Source of the DNA: Actinomycetota bacterium
GTDB taxonomy: Bacteria; Actinomycetota; Actinomycetes; S36-B12
Reading direction: 5' to 3'
DNA length: 6,573 nt
Assembly (NCBI GenBank): GCA_026392575.1
Contig: JAPLBU010000015.1
Coordinates: 1 to 6,573 of the forward strand
Made by a program: the position numbers and the translations under genes. Under the pieces are notes generated by a model. It was given only the letters and a program-made list of their open reading frames with translations, did not search any database and was not told where the DNA came from. How positions within the stretch are numbered: the first letter of the stretch is position 1; the number at the start of each line of letters is the position of its first letter. This document shows positions 1-6,572 of this stretch, one piece after another.

Positions 1-1
1 G

Positions 2-175
2 ATGCCGGCCGGTGTGCCGGTTGCGACCGTTGCGATCGGCAATGCACGCAACGCCGGGCTGCTGGCTGTGCGCATGCTGGGCATCGCAGATCCGGATCTC
101 GTGACCGCGATGCTGGCATTCCAGGAGGGCCTCAATGTCGAGGCCAAGGCCAAGAACGCCAACCTCACGCGGTGA
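2..175 (+). CDS. purE: PurE C-terminus, N5-carboxyaminoimidazole ribonucleotide mutase (partial)
   Basis: PurE moves the carboxyl group of N5-CAIR to carbon 4 to give CAIR in cytoplasmic de novo purine synthesis, acting after PurK. Only the last 57 codons are here; the gene starts before the window. The readable frame begins at base 2 with MPAGVPVATVAIGNARNAGL, the conserved PurE segment in which the Met-Pro-x-Gly-Val-Pro-Val-Ala-Thr-Val strand is followed by Asn-Ala-x-Asn-Ala-Gly-Leu. The tail, with FQEGLNVEAKAKN before a TGA stop, also matches PurE ends. Full-length class I PurE is about 160-170 residues, so roughly 100 residues are missing on the left. The stop overlaps the GTG start of the next gene, suggesting co-transcription. 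purK would be expected upstream, which is inference. Confidence 0.93.
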   Translation: MPAGVPVATVAIGNARNAGLLAVRMLGIADPDLVTAMLAFQEGLNVEAKAKNANLTR

Positions 176-1377
176 ACCTGATGGTGAGCGGCGCGGCGCC
201 CCACCAGAGGGTGGGCTGGTTCGAACTGTTCTACGACCTCGTCATCGTCGCGGCGGTGAGCTACGGCGGTCACGTCCTCCTCGCCGAGCCGACCTGGTCG
301 ATGGCCTGGCAGATCGCGTTCTCCATGCTCGTCATGCTGGTGCTGTGGCTGCTCACGTCACTCAACAACAACCTGTTCCCCGGCGACCACCCGTGGCGCC
401 GCATCCTGACGCTGGTGCAGATGCTGGCCCTTGTCGTGGCCGCGCTGTCGACAGGTGGTGGCGAGGGACTCCCTGACCAGATGGGCTTCATTGCGCTTTC
501 CGTCGCCTTTGCGACGGTGGCGGTCATGTACGCGATGGCTGGGCATTCCCATGTGAGCGACGGTAGGGACGCCCGTCTCATGGCGTACTCGTCGGCGCTC
601 GGCAGCGCCATTCTGCTGATAGGTGGATTCCTTCCCCACGGCACGGGAGTCGCAGAGACCGCCAAGGTCGTGGGCATCCTGGCTGTCGGTGTGGGGTTCG
701 CGGCCGTGCCGCTCCTCGGGCCGTTCATTGGACGCCTGTGCACGCTCGGGCAGGTGGACGATGAGCATCTGGGCGAGCGGGTCGGGCAGCTTGTCATCAT
801 CGTGCTCGGGGAATCGTTCATCAGCCTGGTGTCGGCGCTCAGCGGAAAGCCGGAGATCCCCAATCCGGTGTACCTCGTCCTGACGTTCGTGGTCGTGTTC
901 GCCATCTGGACGATGTACTTCTCCAGCGTCGTGCCTGCCGGAGTGCCGCCGCGGGCGGGATGGCTGCGCCTGTGGCTTCTGGGTCACTGGGGGCTGATGT
1001 TCGGCGCAGTGGCTGCGGCCACCGGGTTCTCGGCGCTGGCATCGGTGCCGTTCGGCGACGAGGGCACGTCGGCGTCGTGGACCACTTCGCCGCTGCTTGT
1101 CGTGATGGCCTCGCTCGCGATGCTGACGTGGGTGGGTCATCGAGCCGTTACGCGTCTCGTCGTTCTCCACCTGCTGACGGGCGTCGTTCTCGCGGTGCTC
1201 GCGATCATCGCAGTGACCGGGACGCAAGGCGGAGTGAACTGGGAGGTCGCCGTCGGCAGCCTCGTCGTCATCCTCGATGCGATTATCTCCGTCCGATGGG
1301 TGCGGCCCTACGCGTCCGTCACTCCGGCAGGAGCCGAGGAAACTCAACCGCTGGGCAGCGATCCATCACCATCGTGA
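172..1377 (+). CDS. LtrA-family (low temperature requirement A) multi-pass membrane protein
   Basis: This is a 401-residue integral membrane protein of the LtrA family, named after a Listeria gene needed for growth in the cold; the molecular function is unknown. The family's N-terminal signature is visible as WFELFYDLVIV (residues 16-26), as is the mid-protein block with His-Leu-x-Glu-Arg and VLGESF (about residues 199-216). About 10-12 hydrophobic stretches can be read, for example near residues 46-63, 77-93, 103-123, 205-221, 232-253, 306-322, 328-349 and 358-376. The polar C-terminus is probably cytoplasmic. The GTG start overlaps the purE stop (GTGA), which suggests translational coupling. 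An ATG at 181, nine bases later, is an equal alternative, and neither has a clear Shine-Dalgarno. The 3' end overlaps the convergent CoA-binding gene. The family call is firm; the physiological role is not. Confidence 0.9.
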   Translation: MNLMVSGAAPHQRVGWFELFYDLVIVAAVSYGGHVLLAEPTWSMAWQIAFSMLVMLVLWLLTSLNNNLFPGDHPWRRILTLVQMLALVVAALSTGGGEGLPDQMGFIALSVAFATVAVMYAMAGHSHVSDGRDARLMAYSSALGSAILLIGGFLPHGTGVAETAKVVGILAVGVGFAAVPLLGPFIGRLCTLGQVDDEHLGERVGQLVIIVLGESFISLVSALSGKPEIPNPVYLVLTFVVVFAIWTMYFSSVVPAGVPPRAGWLRLWLLGHWGLMFGAVAAATGFSALASVPFGDEGTSASWTTSPLLVVMASLAMLTWVGHRAVTRLVVLHLLTGVVLAVLAIIAVTGTQGGVNWEVAVGSLVVILDAIISVRWVRPYASVTPAGAEETQPLGSDPSPS

Positions 1378-1735
1378 TGCCCGCGTCGGTGACGCGCTGA
1401 GCCGCATCGTCGTCAATGACTCCGAACTGGAACCAGACCGCCTGGGCGCCCGCGGCAATCGCCTCATCGGCTATGCCCCCGGCCAGGTCCGAGCGCACGA
1501 ACACGTCGACGACATCCGGTGGGCCGACTGCTGCGACGGCTTCCGCGATCGTGGCGTAACCCTGCTCGCCGTGGACCATCTCGGCCCGCGGATGGATGGG
1601 CACGATGCGCTTGCCATGCGACTGGAGCAGCGAGGCGATGTCGTAGGCATCCCTTGAGGGGTTATCGCGTAAGCCCACCACAAACCACGTCGTCGTCTCT
1701 GTCAGCACGGTGCGGATCTCTTCGGGGCGGTTCAT
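1319..1735 (-). CDS. CoA-binding (YccU-type) Rossmann-fold protein
   Basis: A 138-residue cytoplasmic protein of the small CoA-binding domain family (CoA_binding_2, YccU/YbaK-region type), related to the nucleotide-binding domain of succinyl-CoA synthetase alpha. Visible family blocks are WFVVGLRDNPSRDAY (about residues 17-31; Rossmann strand and glycine turn), HGKRIVPIHP (about 41-50), VDVFVRSD with DEAIAAGAQAVWFQFGV in the middle, and VMDRCPAVEFPRL at the C-terminus. The length is normal for the family. I chose the ATG at 1735 because GGTGAGGTG lies just upstream on this strand and the protein then begins at the domain edge. The frame stays open to an ATG at 1801, but those 22 extra residues look unlike the family. 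It is divergent from the OsmC gene and overlaps ltrA tail to tail. The precise role is unknown; members bind CoA in structures. Confidence 0.9.
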   Translation of the reverse strand: MNRPEEIRTVLTETTTWFVVGLRDNPSRDAYDIASLLQSHGKRIVPIHPRAEMVHGEQGYATIAEAVAAVGPPDVVDVFVRSDLAGGIADEAIAAGAQAVWFQFGVIDDDAAQRVTDAGITMVMDRCPAVEFPRLLPE

Positions 1736-1839
1736 GCGCGGCACCTCACCCCGGCATTCTGCTACGGGTTGGCCGATTGCGGTGTTGAATCGACTCGCCA
1801 AACCACTTCCTGACCCGAGGAGGAGCCATCGACGCGCAC

Positions 1840-2349
1840 GTGCTTCGAGACCTGCAGAGGCCGCTCAAGCAGCGCTATAAGGAGGATCCCGGGCAGGCCA
1901 TGATCCCTGCTCATGCCAGCGCGACAATCGACATCGATGGGGTGACCTGCCGTGTGACGACGAGTTCGACGGCGGTGGTTGCAGGGCTGCATCCAGCGGC
2001 GGGAGGTACGGGTGCGTTCGCCTGCTCAGCAGACATGCTTCTCGAGGGGTTGGTCGCGTGTGCCGGCGTGACGCTGGCGGCTGTCGCATCAGCGATGTCG
2101 GTGGTGATCACAGGTGGCCGCATCGTTGCCGACGGGCACTGGGATGCGCGCGGAACACTGGGCGTCGACCGTGAGGCACCCGTGGGTATGACGGATATCA
2201 CCGTGCGCTTCGAACTCGTTACCGACGCCGACGCGGAGACCGTTGCACGGCTCATCGATCTGACCGAGCGCTACTGCGTCATCGCACAGACGTTGGCCGC
2301 GCCACCAGCGGTCGCCTTCTCGCACAGCACCCTGCCGAGCGGCTCTTAG
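1840..2349 (+). CDS. OsmC-family peroxiredoxin-like protein
   Basis: OsmC/Ohr proteins reduce hydroperoxides, especially organic ones, through a pair of cysteines in a cytoplasmic homodimer. The two expected cysteines are visible: C74 in LLEGLVACAGVTL and C146 in TERYCVIAQTLAAPP, numbered from the GTG at 1840. The AGLHPAAGG turn (48-56) also fits. The 169-residue length is slightly above classic OsmC (about 140) because of an N-terminal helix, LRDLQRPLKQRYKEDP, which I recall in actinobacterial members. The start is uncertain. A strong AGGAGG (1818-1823) lies 16 bases before this GTG but only 4 bases before an in-frame ATC at 1828. A third option is ATG 1900, behind an internal AAGGAGG at 1879-1885. 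Whether this member is OsmC-like or a general detoxification relative cannot be settled by reading. Confidence 0.88.
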   Translation: MLRDLQRPLKQRYKEDPGQAMIPAHASATIDIDGVTCRVTTSSTAVVAGLHPAAGGTGAFACSADMLLEGLVACAGVTLAAVASAMSVVITGGRIVADGHWDARGTLGVDREAPVGMTDITVRFELVTDADAETVARLIDLTERYCVIAQTLAAPPAVAFSHSTLPSGS

Positions 2350-2351
2350 TC

Positions 2352-2367
2352 GCTGGCGGTCACCAGC
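2352..2367 (+). terminator. Short hairpin just after the OsmC stop codon
   Basis: GCTGG (2352-2356) and CCAGC (2363-2367) form a perfect 5-bp GC-rich stem with a 6-base loop, starting two bases after the TAG stop. No T-run follows, so it is not a classic intrinsic terminator. It could be a transcript end-stabilising hairpin or a weak terminator, or it could be chance in high-GC DNA. Confidence 0.25.
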
Positions 2368-2389
2368 CGACGAGGAATGTGGCGCAAAA

Positions 2390-2414
2390 GGACGACGTGG
2401 CGTGACCGTCGTCC
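2390..2414. terminator. 8-bp perfect hairpin with T-tract on the minus strand
   Basis: GGACGACG (2390-2397) and CGTCGTCC (2407-2414) are exact inverted repeats around a 9-base loop. On the plus strand the stem is preceded by AAAA (2386-2389). Read on the minus strand, the stem is therefore followed by TTTT, the layout of an intrinsic terminator. In plus orientation it lacks a T-run and would sit in the 5' region of the lipoprotein transcript. It lies in the 117-bp gap between the OsmC stop and the lipoprotein start and is the strongest inverted repeat I noticed in the gaps. It could also be an operator for the lipoprotein gene. Confidence 0.4.
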
Positions 2415-2461
2415 GGCTAGCCTCCGGAAGCGACTTCACTGCGGAGCCGCATGGGCGGGAG

Positions 2462-4168
2462 CGGTCATGGCAGTTCTGCGAACGGGTGCGGTGCGGTTCG
2501 GTGCGGTGGCCATGGCGATGGCGCTGGCCGGCTGCTCGGGTGGTGCGGCGGGGAGTGGGGGCGGTAGCGGCGATGCCGGTAACTCAGCGGTCCCCTCGTC
2601 GGCCGTCGCTGCGGGGGTCGAGCTGGATCCGCAGATGCAGGAGTTCCTTGCCCTCGATGTCGCGGGTCAGGAGGCGGCGCTGGCGGAGCTGAGTATGAAG
2701 CTCGAGCGTCAGTTGTGGACCGAGACGGGGATGGAGGCCGAGCTGGGTGGCCCGGCCGCGACGGACACGGCGTACAACGCACTGGCGACGGCGTTCACCG
2801 AGCAGGCGCTGCGCTATCGAGGGGACCCGGCTTTCGGCCGGTTCGGCGCGCACGTGGCGGCGGGCAGTCACGACGTGAGTCTGGGCGGCCTCACCTTCGG
2901 CGGGTACGTCATCGCCGGGCTGGCGGCCAAGGTGGTCGAATCGTCGAACGAGGTCGCGCCGGGCAAGACCCCTGCAGGAGTCCTCATTCGACTCGACGAT
3001 CGAGAAGACCGTCGACGGGGTGACGGGGAAGCTGCGCACGAAGGTGACGATCGCGCCGTGCCCGGACGCGACGGGGACGTTCACCTCGAAGGTGCTGATC
3101 GATGCCTCGTCGACCACGTCGGGGGGCCGTTCGGGGTCGAACATGACCACGGAGGTGGATGTCACGGGGCATGTCGATGACAGCGCGGAGCTCGCCGGCT
3201 ACGAGTCGGTCACCCGGACGCAGGCGGCGGGCTTCAAGTCGAGCAAGGGAGCGTTCGTGGACGTCACGACCTCGGTGGTGTGGAGTGGCGGCAAGATTGC
3301 GGGAGTTGACCAGACCTACAACCGGACGGGCGGCGCAGCCACGGGCGAGATGCTCAAGGCGTGGGGGTTCGCGGGTGTCCTGACGGAGGCCTTGGTCAAC
3401 CACTACGCCCTGGATGCGGCGGAGAAGGCCTGGAAGTCCGGGCGCTGCGTGGATCTGAAGGCGACCACCACGCCGAGCCAGCGCACCGGCCTGAAGCCCT
3501 CGACCGCGGTCTCGATCCTCGCGCAGCCAGTGAGCAAGATCGACGGCAAGCCGGTCGGCGGCACCGTCACCGCAACACTGGCGGGTGAATCGTCCGTCGA
3601 CCCGGCGGGCTCGCCGGTCCCCGCCGATGCCACGTTCGCCTACGTCGCACCGGGTGAGAAGGACAAGACCGCGTCCGTCAGCCTTGAGTCGCGCTCCAAG
3701 CGCGGCATCGGCAAGGTTGATGTGGCCTTCGATACGAAGGCTGTGCAGGGATGGGCCATCGACCAGACCCAGACTCCGTACCGGTTCACAGGAGTCAGCT
3801 GCACGAGCGAGAAGGGCCCCTGGGTCATCGACTACGCAATTCAGGGAGTACCGGGCATGGTCGGCGGGGGCGTGATCAAGGTGACCTTCCCGGGAGCCCC
3901 CGCTGTCGTGACGACGTCTCCGCTCAAGGCCATGGGCACGGACAAGGGCGAGTTCAAGGCTGCCGGCCTGCCGGGAGGGGTGCGGTTTGCGGGGGCCGCC
4001 AAGGCGACTCTCACTCCGTCGGCAGACGCCTTCACGATGGGGATTCGGTCAGGCGGCAGCGCCACCGGCTATGCCAGGTCCAGGAGTCGGACGATGGCGT
4101 GGCCCGAGTCGGGGTTCACCCTCAAGGTGCAGCAGGCACCGGCCGGCTCGTGCCCGTCCCCCGGATAG
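2462..4168 (+). other. Translation start context and extent of the lipoprotein gene
   Basis: GGGAG (2457-2461) sits five bases before ATG 2467, a good Shine-Dalgarno that supports this start over the upstream in-frame GTG/ATG region. The ATG at 2451 is in another frame. The stop TAG is at 4166-4168. Confidence 0.5.
2467..4168 (+). CDS. Large secreted lipoprotein of unknown function, with apparent +1 frameshift
   Basis: If one base is skipped near 2969-2972, this gene encodes about 566 residues. The N-terminus is a textbook lipoprotein signal: Arg5 and Arg10, a hydrophobic core, and lipobox LAGC with lipidation at Cys23, followed by a Gly/Ser-rich linker to about residue 50. The mature protein should sit on the outer face of the membrane. 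A helical, charged region follows (LDPQMQEFLALDVAGQEAAL onward, about residues 54-170). A beta-rich middle contains the APCPDATG and SGRCVDL cysteine motifs. About residues 342-425 look like an Ig-like strand-rich module. I do not recognise a characterised family or any catalytic motif. The frame changes at a CCCC run: upstream reads NEVAPGKT and downstream reads SSFDSTIEKTVDGVTGKL, and removing one C joins them smoothly. I think sequence error is likelier than a dead gene. Confidence 0.75.
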
Positions 4169-4182
4169 GCGGAGATCTGCCT
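4167..4182. terminator. Weak hairpin between convergent stops
   Basis: AGGCGG (4167-4172) pairs with TCTGCCT (within 4177-4182), including one G-T wobble, around the loop AGAT. It spans the 12-bp gap between the lipoprotein stop (+) and the ugd stop (-), where a shared terminator would be expected. There is no T-run on either side and the stem is short, so support is mostly positional. Confidence 0.2.
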
Positions 4183-5384
4183 ACGCCGTCGGTCGGCCGA
4201 GCGCCCGGTAGATCCAGCCGGCATTGCGCCAGGCCTGCGGATCGAGGGCGTTGCGGGCGTCGATGATGTGCCGGTTGGGTGCACCTCCGAGGGTCGCCGG
4301 ATCGAGGTCGCGGTACTCGCGCCACTCGGTGCCGAGGACGACGAGTTCGGCGTCCTTGAGTGCCGTGCGCAGGTCGTCGACATAGGTCATGTGCGGGTAG
4401 ACGCGCTCGGCATTGCGCAGGCCCTTGGGGTCGTGGACGACCACATCGGCACCGGCGTTGCGCATCGCGAAGGTCGACGGTGGCTGCGCGTCGGCGCAGG
4501 TTGATCTGGTCGACCTCGCGGAGGAACGCAACCGCATCCTCGGCACCGAGCTCGCCGGCGCGGGCCATGAACGCACGAATGTCCTTGGGCAGGCAGCCAC
4601 CACCGAAGCCGAGGCCGGCCGCGAGGAAGCGGCTGCCGATGCGCGGGTCGTAGCCGATCGCGGTCGCGAGCTGCGTTACGTCGGCACCCGCTGCCTCGCA
4701 CACCTCTGCCATCGCGTTGATGAACGAGATCTTCGTGGCGAGGAACGAGTTCGCGGCCACCTTGACCAGCTCGGCGGTCGGGAAGTCGGTGACGAGGAAG
4801 GGCACGCCCTCGGCGATGATCGGGGCGTAGACCTCACGCAGTAGATCCTCGGCGCGCTGCGAGTGCACGCCGACGACAAGTCGGTCGGGGTGAAGGGTGT
4901 CCTCGACGGCAAAGCCCTCGCGCAGGAACTCGGGGTTCCAGGCGACCTCGACCCCTTCGGGCGCGGTCTTCGCCAGCAGGGCCTCGATCTCGGCGGCCGT
5001 GCCGACCGGCACCGTTGACTTGCCGACGACGAGGGCGCCGGGGCGCAGATGGGGCGTCAGGGAGGCGATGGATCCGAAGACCTGGGACATGTCGGCCTTC
5101 TGGGCGCCGGCGGCCTGGGGGGTGCCGACACAGATGAAATGCACGTCGGCGAAGGCGCCCGCCTCCTCGAAGGAGGTCGTGAAGTGGAGCCGGCCAGCCT
5201 CGATGTTGCGGGCGAGGACCTCGTCGAGCCCGGGCTCGTAGAAGGGCACGTGACCGCCGGTCAGAATGGCGACCTTGGAGGGGTCGACGTCGAGGCCGAT
5301 CACCTCGAAACCGAGCTCGGCCATGCAGGCGGCGTGCGTGGCACCGAGGTAACCAGTGCCGATGACCGACAGTCGTAGCGTCAT
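4181..5384 (-). pseudogene. ugd: UDP-glucose 6-dehydrogenase with internal deletion and frame change
   Basis: Ugd oxidises UDP-glucose to UDP-glucuronate with two NAD+, supplying uronic acids for surface polysaccharides. Residues 1-305 are excellent: GTGYLG (9-14, NAD-binding), FYEPGLDEVL (48-57), GKSTVPVGTA (121-130), WNPEFLREG (149-157), substrate Lys in AELVK (K208), catalytic Cys264 in GFGGGCLPKD, and INLRRR (294-299). At about 4464-4475 the frame changes and the text jumps to AMRNAGADVVVHDPKGL, then ends normally with TEWREYRDLDP, DARNALDP and YRALGRP. Compared with mycobacterial UdgA as I remember it, about 36-38 residues are absent, including the GAAFKP motif and the SDDVRDSPAL segment that helps bind UDP-sugar. 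Joined, the protein is about 400 residues instead of about 440. As read it cannot make a normal enzyme, so it is either a genuine deletion or an assembly collapse. The start is ATG 5384, with no clear Shine-Dalgarno. Confidence 0.88.
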
Positions 5385-5422
5385 GGCGACAGGCTAGTAG
5401 GGTGACGACCGTGGCTGGAAAC
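5385..5422. promoter_or_regulatory. Very short divergent start region between ugd and acd
   Basis: Only 38 bases separate the ugd ATG (-) from the preferred acd ATG (+), so promoters for both genes must lie here or inside the opposing gene. Neither start has a strong Shine-Dalgarno; acd has only GGAA a few bases upstream. A TAGTAG/TACTAG-like hexamer (5395-5400) could serve as a -10 element, but I see no matching -35. Leaderless transcripts, common in actinobacteria, are possible. This is positional inference. Confidence 0.25.
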
Positions 5423-6572
5423 ATGGACTTCCAACAATTCAACCTGACCGACGAGCACGCCGCCCTGCGGGAGGCCGTGCAGGACCTCGTTCGAGACAGG
5501 ATCGCGCCGCGTGCGGCCGACATCGACGAGACCGGTGAGTTCCCGTGGGACGTGTACGAGGCGCTCCGGGCGTCGGGCTTCCACGCGATCCACATCCCCG
5601 AGGCCTACGGCGGCGAGGGCGGCGCTGGCCGCGTGCCTCGTCATCGAGGAGGTTGCGCGCGGCTGTGCGTCGAGCTCCCTCATCCCAGCGGTCAACAAGC
5701 TCGGCACGATGCCTTTGCTGGTGGCGGGCGACGAGGCGCTCCTGCAGACCTACCTGCCGCAGGTGGCCAGCGGCGAGGCGATGTTCTCGTACGCGCTGAG
5801 CGAGCGCGAGGCAGGCAGCGATGCGGCCTCCATGAAGGCGCGTGCGGTCGAGAAGGACGGCGGCTGGGTGCTCAACGGCCAGAAGAGCTGGATCAGCAAC
5901 GCGGGCATCTCGAAGTACTACACCGTCATGGCCGTCACCGATCCCGAGAAGGGTGCCCGCGGCGGCATCTCTGCATTCGTCGTCCACGGTGACGATGAAG
6001 GCTTCTCGCTGGGGACTCCGGAGCGCAAGCTCGGCATCCACGGCTCGCCGACCCGCGAGATCCTGTTCGACAACTGCTGGATCCCCGGCGATCGCATCGT
6101 CGGCGCCCCCGGCACCGGCTTCCAGACCGCGATGTCGACGCTCGACCACACCCGCGTCACCATCGGCGCCCAGGCAGTCGGTATCGCTCAGGGTGCCCTC
6201 GACGTGGCGTCTGCCTACGTGAAGGACCGCCAGCAGTTCGGCAAGTCGATCGCGTCCTTCCAGGGCATCCAGTTCATGATCGCCGACATGGCCATGAAGC
6301 TCGAGGCCGCCCGACAGCTGGTCTACGTGGCCGCGGCCAAGAGCGAGCGGCAGGACCCCGACCTCACCTTCTTCGGGGCGGCCGCCAAGTGCTTCGCCTC
6401 GGACATGGCCATGGAGATCACCACCGACGCCGTCCAGGCCCTCGGTGGGGCCGGGTACACGAAGGACTGGCCCGTCGAGCGCTACATGCGCGATGCCAAG
6501 ATCACCCAGATCTACGAGGGCACCAACCAGATCCAACGGGTCGTCATGGCGCGGGAGCTGCTGCGGGCTTGA
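5423..6572 (+). CDS. Acyl-CoA dehydrogenase, FadE25-like, with apparent frameshift
   Basis: This is an FAD-dependent acyl-CoA dehydrogenase (about 382 residues once the frame is repaired, the usual length) that forms the 2,3-double bond in acyl-CoA during beta-oxidation or branched-chain acid breakdown and passes electrons to ETF. The N-terminus FNLTDEHAALREAV is typical. ALSEREAGSDAAS (about 124-136) matches the first family signature, and WVLNGQKSWISNAG follows. The second signature begins ALGGAGYTKDWPVERYMRD. The catalytic Glu is in IYEGTNQIQRVV (about residue 365). Near 5618-5622 the frame changes: AYGGEGG is followed in the next frame by ALAACLVIEEVARGCASSS, where relatives read roughly GEGADALA. 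One extra base, or two or five missing bases, would explain it. ATG 5423 is preferred; in-frame GTG codons at 5402 and 5411 are alternatives. The exact substrate is not readable. Close similarity to FadE25 is from memory of the family. Confidence 0.9.

Noticed and set aside
358..1347. Long open frame on the minus strand opposite ltrA (over 300 codons)
   Set aside because: The composition is Arg/His/Asp/Gln-rich with no recognisable family, and it mirrors the ltrA codons. The plus-strand frame has clear LtrA motifs and membrane segments.
1735..1801. Longer N-terminus for the CoA-binding gene starting at ATG 1801
   Set aside because: The extra 22 residues do not resemble the family, and a good Shine-Dalgarno sits before ATG 1735. 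The longer form would also nearly reach the OsmC leader and leave little room for promoters.
1736..1827. Divergent promoter pair between the CoA-binding and OsmC genes
   Set aside because: The region must hold promoters by position, but I could not find a -35/-10 pair with proper spacing on either strand, so none is listed. Apart from the AGGAGG near its end I see nothing specific.
2415..2422. GGCTAGCC palindrome beside the 8-bp hairpin
   Set aside because: An 8-base palindrome alone is expected by chance and has no second copy in the gap.
2584..3165. Minus-strand open frame opposite the lipoprotein
   Set aside because: High-GC shadow; the plus strand has a signal peptide, a lipobox and a Shine-Dalgarno. 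The low stop frequency on the other strand is expected from GC content.
3020..4168. A separate downstream gene starting at GTG 3020, beside a separate short lipoprotein
   Set aside because: The downstream frame reads sensibly upstream of 3020 (SSFDSTIEKTVDG) and has no Shine-Dalgarno or signal peptide, while the upstream frame turns into Arg/Asp-rich nonsense. One frameshifted gene fits better.
5439..6536. 365-codon minus-strand frame opposite the acyl-CoA dehydrogenase
   Set aside because: It is an antisense shadow rich in Gly/His/Asp/Val. The plus strand carries both acyl-CoA dehydrogenase signatures and the catalytic Glu.
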